NCBI GenBank assembly: GCA_024654065.1
Contig: JANLIQ010000076.1
Span: 1 to 44,109, forward strand
From: Candidatus Berkelbacteria bacterium
GTDB taxonomy: Bacteria > Patescibacteriota > UBA1384 > 2-12-FULL-50-11
Length of the DNA stretch: 44,109 nucleotides
Direction: 5' to 3'
This document shows positions 23,834-30,673 of this stretch, in pieces (position 1 is the first letter of the stretch; each line of letters begins with the position of its first letter). The notes beneath the pieces are model-generated. The model searched no databases and had not been told where the DNA came from. It saw nothing but the letters and a program-made list of their open reading frames with translations. The translations under genes were made by a program, and so were the position numbers.

Positions 23834-23862
23834 AATGTAGCTCACCGACAATGAAGAGTCAA
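23834..23862 (-). promoter_or_regulatory. promoter of the lipoprotein gene
   Basis: On the minus strand TTGACT (23857-23862), 17 bp, TACATT (23834-23839), leaving a 5' leader of roughly 55 bases. Confidence 0.7.
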
Positions 23863-23889
23863 TGTGTATGTTTTCTGATTTGAAAATTT

Positions 23890-23916
23890 TAGAGTTTAGT
23901 TTAGCTCTAAACTCTA
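23890..23916. repeat. inverted repeat between divergent promoters
   Basis: TAGAGTTTAG (23890-23899) and CTAAACTCTA (23907-23916) form a perfect 10 bp inverted repeat with a 7-base centre. No T-run follows on either strand, so it is not a terminator. It sits between the promoters of the lipoprotein gene and the gene at 23975, as an operator would. Confidence 0.5.
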
Positions 23917-23940
23917 TTCAGAAGAAATTTCCAGAATTGG

Positions 23941-23968
23941 TTGACAAATACAACGACTGAAGTACATT
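23941..23968 (+). promoter_or_regulatory. promoter giving a leaderless mRNA
   Basis: TTGACA (23941-23946), 16 bp, TACATT (23963-23968), then 6 bases to ATG 23975. No Shine-Dalgarno is present. Confidence 0.6.
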
Positions 23969-23974
23969 TGTTAT

Positions 23975-24664
23975 ATGAAGAACTATTTAACTAAATTTCT
24001 TAAAAAACTAAATCCTAATCAGAATGTTGTTATGGGACTAATTGGCTTGATTTTAGCATCTTTTGGAGCAATGTTATTAATGGGCTACACGCCCGCTAGT
24101 ATTACACACGGACAAACTGGAAGACCGTATACAAGTACGTGGAAAGCTCAAAAAGCCATTACTGTTTGTTGTTGGGGATCTAATAATGTCGAGGTTGGAA
24201 TAGGGATATCTGAGTGGCTAGTTGATGGAAAGATAGAAGGAGTCCCAGCATTTACAGAAACCTGGAAGACAAATGATCCTAGTGCTATTTTTGTTAAAAC
24301 TAACGCAGGCCATGGCGATAGGGTATTTGTTCCCTATCCTCCGAGTTCTAGCCATTTTGATGCTTCAAAGTGGTTACTCGGAGCGGTATTCACTGAAAGA
24401 GGATCAAGTGTTTTATACCTTAAAGAAAAGACAATAGATAGCTTACGAGCCGATTGGGAAATAACTAAGTGGAAAAGTAGGGCGGGTGGTAATGGAGGTG
24501 TGGCTTGTGACGGAGATGATATCGACTGTCGCTATGCGACAGGCGCATACGGCTGGACCGATAGTGAATCAATTGGTTCAGCCCGAAATTCATCCCAACC
24601 AACTGGTGGTGGTATATTCATGCCCCTTGAATGGACGGTGAATGGTACGCTTTTCCTCGAATAG
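23975..24664 (+). CDS. membrane-anchored exported protein of unknown function
   Basis: A 229 aa protein with a basic N-terminus (MKNYLTKFLKKLNPNQN) and one hydrophobic helix at about 19-37 (VMGLIGLILASFGAMLLMGY), which acts as a signal anchor. About 190 outside residues follow, rich in Trp, Gly and Ser (TVCCWGSNNVEVGIGISEWL, WKSRAGGNGGVACDGDDIDC). Four cysteines could form disulfides. I recognise no family. It is the first gene of a plus-strand pair and appears leaderless. It lies in the gap between the two surface modules, so a role in the same surface structure is plausible. Base composition is AT-rich like the neighbouring exported proteins. Confidence 0.7.
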   Translation: MKNYLTKFLKKLNPNQNVVMGLIGLILASFGAMLLMGYTPASITHGQTGRPYTSTWKAQKAITVCCWGSNNVEVGIGISEWLVDGKIEGVPAFTETWKTNDPSAIFVKTNAGHGDRVFVPYPPSSSHFDASKWLLGAVFTERGSSVLYLKEKTIDSLRADWEITKWKSRAGGNGGVACDGDDIDCRYATGAYGWTDSESIGSARNSSQPTGGGIFMPLEWTVNGTLFLE

Positions 24665-24959
24665 CTTGTTTTTTCGTCAATTGACATCAAGTGTTTTTGC
24701 GCTTGGTTCTTTGATATTTTTAATTGGAATCTTTCAGTTCGCAAGTGGATTGCCAAAGGTAGTTAGTGAGCTAACACCTTCCAGTTTAACTGAAAGAAAT
24801 ATTGCAATTAAAGCGGCTAAGGAGTCTGGGCGTACAGACTATAGTTATACTACTCATTTCATTCCGGGTATCGGAATTATTGCCAATCCCCAGGATTACT
24901 TGAATCAGATGAATACCAAGGTAAGTGAAGGAGAAACCCAGAGTAGTGAGACAAAATAA
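24642..24959 (+). CDS. small membrane protein of unknown function
   Basis: A 105 aa protein whose ATG lies 23 bases inside the end of the previous gene, so the pair is translationally coupled. One hydrophobic helix lies at about 16-35 (SSVFALGSLIFLIGIFQFAS), preceded by a polar, weakly basic stretch (MVRFSSNSLFFRQ). The rest is polar (ELTPSSLTERNIAIKAAKES, then HFIPGIGIIANPQDYL) and ends in a Glu/Ser-rich tail. No family is recognised. It converges on the large surface gene at 24974, with a gap of 14 bases. Confidence 0.6.
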   Translation: MVRFSSNSLFFRQLTSSVFALGSLIFLIGIFQFASGLPKVVSELTPSSLTERNIAIKAAKESGRTDYSYTTHFIPGIGIIANPQDYLNQMNTKVSEGETQSSETK

Positions 24960-24973
24960 AAACGAGAAAAGGC

Positions 24974-27454
24974 TCAAGACGAGGTGGTAAAAACAATCCT
25001 CAGCAGTTCCTGGTAGAGTGCGGTTGGATTACTTGCAAATAAAGAATCGTATTCAACATTAAATGGACCAGTCAACGAAATTTTACTGGGTAATCTAATT
25101 GAATTCTTAGCAATAAAAATACCTTTAACTTGACCACTTGGAACATTTTTGAAAATTATTGTCCCATCATTACTACTTGAGCTCCGACTTAAAGCAGTAT
25201 AAGCACCGCAACCAACGAAATCAGTATTGATATTTATTTTCCCGTGAACGATAAAACCGAGACGAGTACTATCCTCACAAAGAAGTCTTCCGTTGATATT
25301 AAGATCCCCATTTATAACAATCGTACCAGCTCCATGGAAAGTAACCGAACCTAGAGTTAAGCTATTATTTTCGATTTTCCAAATTTTACCCTCAGGAGGG
25401 GAAGAAAAAGTACTACTATTACTATTAGTTGGAATATTTGTATCTGAGTTTAAAAACCAATTAGCTCCATAATAACTTCCGCCACTTACCCCAGTACCAA
25501 GACCTTGACCCTTTGCATAAAGAGCACCCAATTTGAGACTAATTCGGTTCCAATCAAATGTTTCTGATTGACCATCAATATAATCATCGAGTTGATTAGT
25601 CGAACCCTGAACATTTACCGAACCTCCTACTGCTATTGCCTTAGAGTCAAGCGTGAAACCAGCTACTTGTTCGGGTGCAGCCACATTGCCTTCGACATTT
25701 ATTTGGCTAACATCGATCGGTATTCTTTGTAATAAAGTTTGGTTAATTGGGTTTCCTGGACGCTCGGTGGGATTATTTAGAGTTAGTCTAGATCGCAAAC
25801 ATAGGTTAGTCGCCACATCTTCTTGAGCTGGAACACAATCTGAGTCTCCAAGAAAAGTATGATCAAGAGATTGTGGTTGGTTTCTAAGAGATCCGACAAT
25901 ATTATTGAAAACAGCAAACGTCACCCGTTCTTTATATGTTAACCTCACGCCCCAATTCTGAATTCTGGGATCATCTAAATTAATTCCGTCACCCTTAATA
26001 ATATCTTTTATGGTTAGCCGGAAGGTATTATCAACTAAGTTGTTATTGACCCGATCCACACTTATTTTTGGTGAACAAAGACTGTTTGTCATAAAACAAA
26101 GGCTGGTTTCGTCGAATGTATAAAGCTGATCACCAAACCGTAATCGATCAGGGGTATAAATCTGGCTCGTAGGTAAGTTGATCTGCAAACTAGCCGGATC
26201 TGGCAATATCCCACATTTGTCTCCGGGAAATGATTTAAGCGAACTAATTGGGGTTCTCCAAACTTTAGCAACATTTGTCGAACCTTGATTAGTACTGCCC
26301 GTTCCTCGACCCTCGGCAATAAAGATATTGTCTTTATGAATGGCTATATCAGTAACCGAGTAGCCTCTAAACTCCGTATCCCTCCGATCGATAGAACGAT
26401 AGAAGTATGAATCGGAGCCTACCGGCAAAACATGTGAAGGACAAGCCCGATAAAAATCTCCCTCTTGCGTCCCGATCATTAGCTGACGATCAGTCAATGC
26501 CCGCAGGGATGTGACAGCACCCTTACTGAAACCATAGCTGTTGCCGGGGCAATGTTGTGAGCTTCCCTCCAGGAAGCAAGTCGAGTTCAATTTTACATAA
26601 GTAACCCCATCCCAAGTTTGGTAAAGAGTATCAGATACGCCATTTGCCCTTTTTGATAAACCGACGTAATTAATGCCAAATAATTCGGCGGACGAGCCGA
26701 TACATTCTGTCATTGTTCGAGGAAGACCATCTGGGAAATATGATTTCCAGCTATTGGCATTGCCATTGTCAACAGATCTGATAAGTCGACAGCCAACGGT
26801 TCCTTGGCCTGAATTCAAAAATGATGCAAACAGAGTCTGTCCGATTGAGAAAATGTGTTGAATAGCATAATAGCCGCTGCTACCTAGACCATCAGTAACT
26901 ACCTGTTCCCAATTGGGGTTTCGTGGATCTTCAGTATTTTTCAGCCGCCAGATTTGAGCTCCATCGTAATTACGGGTTCCGGCATAGAGATAGTCACCGA
27001 AAACTGCAAGTGACGTAATCTCTTTATTTCCAGGATTAGGCCAGGGGGGAGACGGTAATTTAGTGTTGAACCATGTATTTAAATTCGGGTCAAACGCAAA
27101 CACATATGACTTGCCCGCCCCTATGGCTCGTGATCCAGCGTAAACATACTTCGTACCATCGGTATTAGGAAACTCAACCAAAGAAGTAGTTTTATCACCA
27201 CTAACACCACCTAAATTGCCTGAAGGGAAAAATAGGTTGGTCGTTTGACGAACCTGGGCACCGTTGGTATTTTCCGTTCCAGCCATTAAGGTATCTCCGT
27301 ACGAAAGAAGTTTCGTAGCACTAATATTTTCTGATTGTCCAAAACCAAAATCACTAGCACTACTCCAATTGTCAGCTGCTTGAGCTGTCATCGGCCTACT
27401 AAAGACGCTAATAACTATTAAGACTGCCAATAAGACTTTACTTACTTTCTTCAT
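24974..27454 (-). CDS. secreted propeller plus beta-solenoid surface protein (module A, large gene)
   Basis: An 826 aa protein with a signal peptide (MKKVSKVLLAVLIVISVFS, cleavage near AQA-AD). Residues about 40-430 contain repeated blades of the form GDxLxAGTxNxxGAQxxR (SYGDTLMAGTENTNGAQVRQ, then GDYLYAGTRNYDGAQIWRL), as in beta-propeller or kelch-like sensors. A linker follows. The last 230 residues are the beta-solenoid-like domain shared with the protein at 21188: TFSSPPEGKIWKI, GAGTIVINGDLNINGRL, GFIVHGKININTDF, GIFIAKNSIRLP, and final ELLRIVFTTSS. Its ATG overlaps the stop of the 27451 gene (ATGA), so the two form one unit. An adhesive or structural surface role is inferred. Confidence 0.75.
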   Translation of the reverse strand: MKKVSKVLLAVLIVISVFSRPMTAQAADNWSSASDFGFGQSENISATKLLSYGDTLMAGTENTNGAQVRQTTNLFFPSGNLGGVSGDKTTSLVEFPNTDGTKYVYAGSRAIGAGKSYVFAFDPNLNTWFNTKLPSPPWPNPGNKEITSLAVFGDYLYAGTRNYDGAQIWRLKNTEDPRNPNWEQVVTDGLGSSGYYAIQHIFSIGQTLFASFLNSGQGTVGCRLIRSVDNGNANSWKSYFPDGLPRTMTECIGSSAELFGINYVGLSKRANGVSDTLYQTWDGVTYVKLNSTCFLEGSSQHCPGNSYGFSKGAVTSLRALTDRQLMIGTQEGDFYRACPSHVLPVGSDSYFYRSIDRRDTEFRGYSVTDIAIHKDNIFIAEGRGTGSTNQGSTNVAKVWRTPISSLKSFPGDKCGILPDPASLQINLPTSQIYTPDRLRFGDQLYTFDETSLCFMTNSLCSPKISVDRVNNNLVDNTFRLTIKDIIKGDGINLDDPRIQNWGVRLTYKERVTFAVFNNIVGSLRNQPQSLDHTFLGDSDCVPAQEDVATNLCLRSRLTLNNPTERPGNPINQTLLQRIPIDVSQINVEGNVAAPEQVAGFTLDSKAIAVGGSVNVQGSTNQLDDYIDGQSETFDWNRISLKLGALYAKGQGLGTGVSGGSYYGANWFLNSDTNIPTNSNSSTFSSPPEGKIWKIENNSLTLGSVTFHGAGTIVINGDLNINGRLLCEDSTRLGFIVHGKININTDFVGCGAYTALSRSSSSNDGTIIFKNVPSGQVKGIFIAKNSIRLPSKISLTGPFNVEYDSLFASNPTALYQELLRIVFTTSS

Positions 27455-27786
27455 TTATAATCTATCTCAAACTGAAATCTTGGTATTTTAATATTTGTAT
27501 TATTCTTCTCTAGTTTTGTCGCTCCGGTGTTAATATCATCAGCGTACTCTGGTCTAGTGGTATCGGTTATGGTATTTGGTAAAGCAATTTTTTGTTGTCC
27601 GACTTTAGAATGATCACTCGATTTTAAGCGGATTGTTGTCGGACCAACATTGCCAGTTGTGCCTGAGTCCGGAGATAGATAACCTTTCCAATCAACAACG
27701 ATGCCTGAGATTAAAATTATCAAAATCGCTCCAAGTCCAATAATGGCAAACGAATGGCGATGGAGAAACTTCTTTAATAAACTCAT
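27451..27786 (-). CDS. one-helix membrane protein (module A, small gene)
   Basis: A protein of 111 aa from ATG 27786; an ATG 13 codons earlier (27825) would overlap the YbbR gene by 20 bases. The N-terminus is basic (MSLLKKFLHRHS), followed by one transmembrane helix at about 13-33 (FAIIGLGAILIILISGIVVD) and then about 75 polar outside residues (IRLKSSDHSKVGQQKIALPN, IKIPRFQFEIDYK). The HRH-helix-DW-Lys-Gly pattern and the position directly before a large secreted protein match the gene at 22542. It ends in an ATGA overlap with the large gene. Function is unknown; it may anchor or help export its partner. Confidence 0.65.
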   Translation of the reverse strand: MSLLKKFLHRHSFAIIGLGAILIILISGIVVDWKGYLSPDSGTTGNVGPTTIRLKSSDHSKVGQQKIALPNTITDTTRPEYADDINTGATKLEKNNTNIKIPRFQFEIDYK

Positions 27787-27805
27787 CGTAAACCAAAAAT
27801 CATGC

Positions 27806-29344
27806 CTAACGGTTTTCCAAAACAACGCTTACCGCCGAAGGCAGGTAACTTACTAGACTAATTCCTTCGGGGAGGGTGAAATCAGATAATTTGATCGTAA
27901 TGGAATATGTCCCAGCCGACTGATAAGGCGAAAGGCTTAGTTTAAGTTTGGCTGTACCGTCTGCCAGATTACTTAAAATTGTTGACGGTCCAGAAACTAA
28001 GACTGAAACTGAGCTTGGCGTAAGAGAAGTTACTTTTAGAAGTGAGCTTAATCCATCGTACTCAATTTCGGGAACGATGGTTTTTACCGTACTAGTAAGT
28101 TCTAAGTCGATCTTGGCACTTATTTTGCTAGTTCCGTCCGCAATGGTAACACCTGAGGGTAAAGATAAAGTAATTGAAACAGTAGTATTACTACTCAGAG
28201 CAGCAACGGGAATTGGTTCTGTTGGAATCTCAGTTAAATTAGCTAGTTGATCAGCTGAGCCCGTAACGGTCACTACTGATGGATCAACGATAATAGATTT
28301 GATCCAAAAACCACTTGCGGGTTGACCTGATGTAATTGGACGAATGCCAACGGTTTTCAAATTTCCAGCTTTTACCAAATTAATTGTGGCCTCAACTTCA
28401 GTTGGATTAAAACTGACCGAACCAATAACTTCACCAGCAGAATTAAGGGCAACTAAACTAAACTTCTGAATTATTTTTTGGATTTCTCCATTTAATTTAA
28501 CTTGAATAAATGCTTGAGATAAATTAGTTAAAACAGATTTTGGTCCCCTTGCTTCAACCTTCAATGGCTCATAGGTTGGTTCATCGGGTACTAAATCATT
28601 TCCAGCTTTACCAGAAAATTTAGCTATTACGGTCACAGTTTTTTTAATAACAGGTTCAACAGTAACTACAACATTACTGGGGTTAATCCTAACTATTGTC
28701 ACATCTTGAATTTTAGAAGTTAGTTTTACCGGCAGGTCGTAAGTTCCTTCTCCACGAGCGGCTACATCGACAGTAGCGGAAAAGTTATCTGCCGTTAAAG
28801 ACTTCCACTTATTATTTTGGGCACTAACAATTATTTTTGTGTTTACTTGGCTACCAAAGCTTGCTGCCATTCCTTCAGGAAGATTGACAGCCACCAATGG
28901 AACACCACTTGGAAGTTCGGCAGTTTTGGCTCCGATACCACTAACTAATCCCACAATTAAAAAAGAACCTATTAAAGAGAAAAAACCAATAAGAAATGAA
29001 TTCAAATATGGTGGTTCAGAATTGGTTAGGCTTGCCTTGTTACTAAATAATCCCAACCATCGATCATCTAAATAAAGTGGTAAACCTATAACTAGTAATA
29101 CTAAACCGAATTGGGCTAATACGTGGAGACCGGGAAGAGTAATGTAGGCACTAATAACGAGTAACGAAAGAGCTAAACCAATTAAGGAAAAATAGTTTAT
29201 ATTCTTCCTAGAATTAAAAGTTCGCACAATCAAGTACAAGATTACCGCTACCAGTAAAATATCAAAAGAAAAATATAACCAACGTGTGGTGTCACCAACA
29301 CCAAACTGCAACCATCCCTGCCAGATATCTTTCAGCGTCTGTAT
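27806..29344 (-). CDS. YbbR (CdaR-like) protein with a CdaA-like membrane domain
   Basis: About 512 aa. The first 180 residues hold hydrophobic helices; the first three, DILLVAVILYLIVRTF, LIGLALSLLVISAYIT and LHVLAQFGLVLLVIGLPLY, resemble the N-terminal membrane part of diadenylate cyclase CdaA. The cyclase domain (DGA and RHR motifs) is absent. After a further helix (FLIGFFSLIGSFLIVGLVSG) come four or so YbbR repeats, each with a VxVxGP- or VEARGPKSVL-like core, as in CdaR. Start: the open frame reaches TTG 29383, but AGGAGG lies inside its codons 10-12, so translation more likely begins at an ATA (29344) or CTG (29335) just after it. It heads the minus-strand surface operon. A true CdaA is not in the window. 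Confidence 0.8.
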   Translation of the reverse strand: MQTLKDIWQGWLQFGVGDTTRWLYFSFDILLVAVILYLIVRTFNSRKNINYFSLIGLALSLLVISAYITLPGLHVLAQFGLVLLVIGLPLYLDDRWLGLFSNKASLTNSEPPYLNSFLIGFFSLIGSFLIVGLVSGIGAKTAELPSGVPLVAVNLPEGMAASFGSQVNTKIIVSAQNNKWKSLTADNFSATVDVAARGEGTYDLPVKLTSKIQDVTIVRINPSNVVVTVEPVIKKTVTVIAKFSGKAGNDLVPDEPTYEPLKVEARGPKSVLTNLSQAFIQVKLNGEIQKIIQKFSLVALNSAGEVIGSVSFNPTEVEATINLVKAGNLKTVGIRPITSGQPASGFWIKSIIVDPSVVTVTGSADQLANLTEIPTEPIPVAALSSNTTVSITLSLPSGVTIADGTSKISAKIDLELTSTVKTIVPEIEYDGLSSLLKVTSLTPSSVSVLVSGPSTILSNLADGTAKLKLSLSPYQSAGTYSITIKLSDFTLPEGISLVSYLPSAVSVVLENR

Positions 29345-29422
29345 ATCCCCTCCTAGATTTAAGTATCGAGTATCAAGTGTCAAGTTTCAAGGGCGCTATT
29401 ATTACTAACAGACGTCTGAGTC

Positions 29423-29451
29423 TTGACGGCATCTACATACCGTGGTATGGT
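29423..29451 (+). promoter_or_regulatory. promoter of a candidate small RNA, with an inverted repeat over the -10
   Basis: TTGACG (29423-29428), 17 bp, TATGGT (29446-29451). CATACC-GT-GGTATG (29436-29449) overlaps the -10, and a perfect palindrome CAGACGTCTG (29409-29418) lies just upstream of the -35. Confidence 0.5.
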
Positions 29452-29457
29452 AATCTT

Positions 29458-29542
29458 ACAAATGGCCTTCGGGCTTTAGTCTGCGCAAGCAGACTAGGTA
29501 AATGCAAGGGAGCGGTCAGAGTAAATCTTTGGTCGCTTTTTT
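29458..29542 (+). ncRNA. candidate 85-base small RNA
   Basis: A promoter, a perfect 8 bp hairpin closed by a GCAA (GNRA) tetraloop (TAGTCTGC-GCAA-GCAGACTA, 29477-29496) and a terminator (29511-29542) define a short plus-strand unit with no credible protein. Its last 27 bases are antisense to the 3' end of the MazF gene, so it could affect that mRNA. A five-codon ORF (MAFGL) has no Shine-Dalgarno. It matches no RNA family I know. Confidence 0.45.
29511..29542 (+). terminator. terminator of the candidate small RNA
   Basis: AGCGGTCA pairs with TGGTCGCT (two G-T pairs), then TTTTTT. It overlaps the last codons of the convergent MazF gene. Confidence 0.6.
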
Positions 29543-29908
29543 GATTCTTATAATCGAACTTTCCTTGGCAAGAGTGATTTTGTCTGTAAGGCGCTTAGAA
29601 CTAATGAGTCGTAACTGGGAAATCATAGCTGCACGGGTCTCTCCGTCGTTAGCTAAACACTCAACATAAAATCGGTTATCTTTCATTTTGGTCGAAAGAG
29701 GCACAGCCCAGAAAAGGAATTGATTAAACTTTCTTAGTATAATAACCGGCCGGCTAAAGGACTTGCCCTTACCATCTTCCTCGTGCCCAACATTAGCTCC
29801 GAGACGACACCACCAAATCTCTCCATCGCGAAAATATGATAATTGAACTGATTTCTCCTCTATACTCCCCTTCGCTTCGTGCCATTTCTTGTAATCCCGT
29901 TTCGTCAT
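29516..29908 (-). CDS. PemK/MazF-family toxin (endoribonuclease)
   Basis: A 130 aa protein with the PemK/MazF fold: a helical N-terminal extension (DYKKWHEAKGSIEEKS), then the core (DGEIWWCRLGANVGHEEDGK, FSRPVIILRKF, FWAVPLST), and the C-terminal MISQLRLISSKRLTDKI stretch. The conserved RPVIIL arginine and the S/T after VPL correspond to MazF catalytic residues. MazF toxins cut mRNA at short motifs. The long N-terminal extension and the EIWWC opening are typical of the versions I associate with CPR genomes. No classical MazE antitoxin is adjacent. The divergent gene at 30008, with an HTH-like segment, is the only candidate partner. A small RNA candidate converges on its 3' end. Confidence 0.9.
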   Translation of the reverse strand: MTKRDYKKWHEAKGSIEEKSVQLSYFRDGEIWWCRLGANVGHEEDGKGKSFSRPVIILRKFNQFLFWAVPLSTKMKDNRFYVECLANDGETRAAMISQLRLISSKRLTDKITLAKESSIIRIKKATKDLL

Positions 29909-29946
29909 CTATTTTTCAGCATAACAAAAAAGTTCAGTGGAAAGTG

Positions 29947-29975
29947 TTGACTTTCGAGAACGAATTCATTATAAA
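29947..29975 (+). promoter_or_regulatory. sigma-70-like promoter
   Basis: TTGACT (29947-29952), 17 bp, TATAAA (29970-29975), ahead of the gene at 30008. Confidence 0.75.
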
Positions 29976-29981
29976 TACTGC

Positions 29982-30010
29982 ATCTTCGGCCCTAAAGGAG
30001 GAACCCGATG
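29982..30010 (+). promoter_or_regulatory. conserved 5' leader, copy 2
   Basis: ATCTTCGG-CCCTAAA-GGAGGAACCCG-ATG covers the whole untranslated leader and differs from the leader at 4579-4606 by two substitutions and one added C. It includes the Shine-Dalgarno. Confidence 0.6.
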
Positions 30011-30424
30011 ACGAACAACACCTTAAAACTAGTAGTCGCCCTGGATTGTATTCGCAACGAAGTGTGTAGTGGCATCAGTTCTAACGGGGGCGGAGCCGCA
30101 ACTGAAAAGCAGTTTAGAACTCTACACTCCAGTTTGTTCATAATAGCTGACGCCCTTAATATCGACGAGCAAACAATGTTTGCTGATTGGGGCATTACAA
30201 AAGAGACCTGGCGTCGATGGCAAAAAGGCAAACAGTATCCCTCGCTCTGGTCTCTACTGGGCCGTGAAAAAAGTCTGGTCAACTTGATCGAGCGTAGGAC
30301 GTACCTGCCGAGAGACCTCATGCGCGATGCAGCAAGAGAGTTCTATCAGGTTGTCGGAAGACTAGTTTCCCAGTTGCCTGCGGAAAATCTTTTTCCACCG
30401 CATGGGGAGATATGTGGGATGTAA
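30008..30424 (+). CDS. hypothetical protein with a possible helix-turn-helix
   Basis: A 138 aa protein, cytoplasmic, with no known family. Residues about 58-80 (MFADWGITKETWRRWQKGKQ) look like a helix-turn-helix of the XRE or MerR-like sort: a helix, a tight turn at GIT, then a recognition helix rich in Trp, Arg and Lys, followed by YPSLWSLLGREKSL. A second helical region (PRDLMRDAAREFYQVVGRLV) could mediate dimerisation. The start is fixed by GGAGG 6 bases upstream and a strong promoter, and a strong terminator follows. It is divergent from the MazF gene, with 99 bases between start codons, so it could repress that gene or act as a novel antitoxin. That is inference from position only. Confidence 0.7.
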   Translation: MTNNTLKLVVALDCIRNEVCSGISSNGGGAATEKQFRTLHSSLFIIADALNIDEQTMFADWGITKETWRRWQKGKQYPSLWSLLGREKSLVNLIERRTYLPRDLMRDAAREFYQVVGRLVSQLPAENLFPPHGEICGM

Positions 30425-30452
30425 GGATGGCTTATGACTGCCCTTCGAATCT

Positions 30453-30486
30453 GCCCTGGCGCACACCGCGCCAGGGCCTCTTTTTA
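30453..30486 (+). terminator. strong intrinsic terminator
   Basis: GCCCTGGCGC (30453-30462), loop ACACC, GCGCCAGGGC (30468-30477), a perfect 10 bp stem, then CTCTTTTTA. Confidence 0.85.
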
Positions 30487-30673
30487 TAAATGAGATATCG
30501 TGAGGCATGACCCATCAAAAGCAGGTCAGTGAGCGGTTTTTCACCATATTTCGTTAGAGAAGCGGGTGGAGGTAGGGATCGCGAGGGGGTAGGGGGCGGC
30601 TTCGCAAATCAGCCCCCTGGTCCTCGGTTGAAGCCAGGTGGGCGCAGGCCACAACAGTTAGCTCGAAGTAACT
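30487..30673. other. intergenic stretch without a gene, G-rich and structured
   Basis: No credible frame on either strand. It contains a G-rich run on the plus strand (30564-30598) with four G tracts of 3-5 G, a perfect AGGGGGC/GCCCCCT stem (30593-30620) and a CCTGG/CCAGG stem just after. No T-run marks a terminator for infB. It may hold an RNA or a 3' structure of infB; nothing can be named. Confidence 0.35.
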
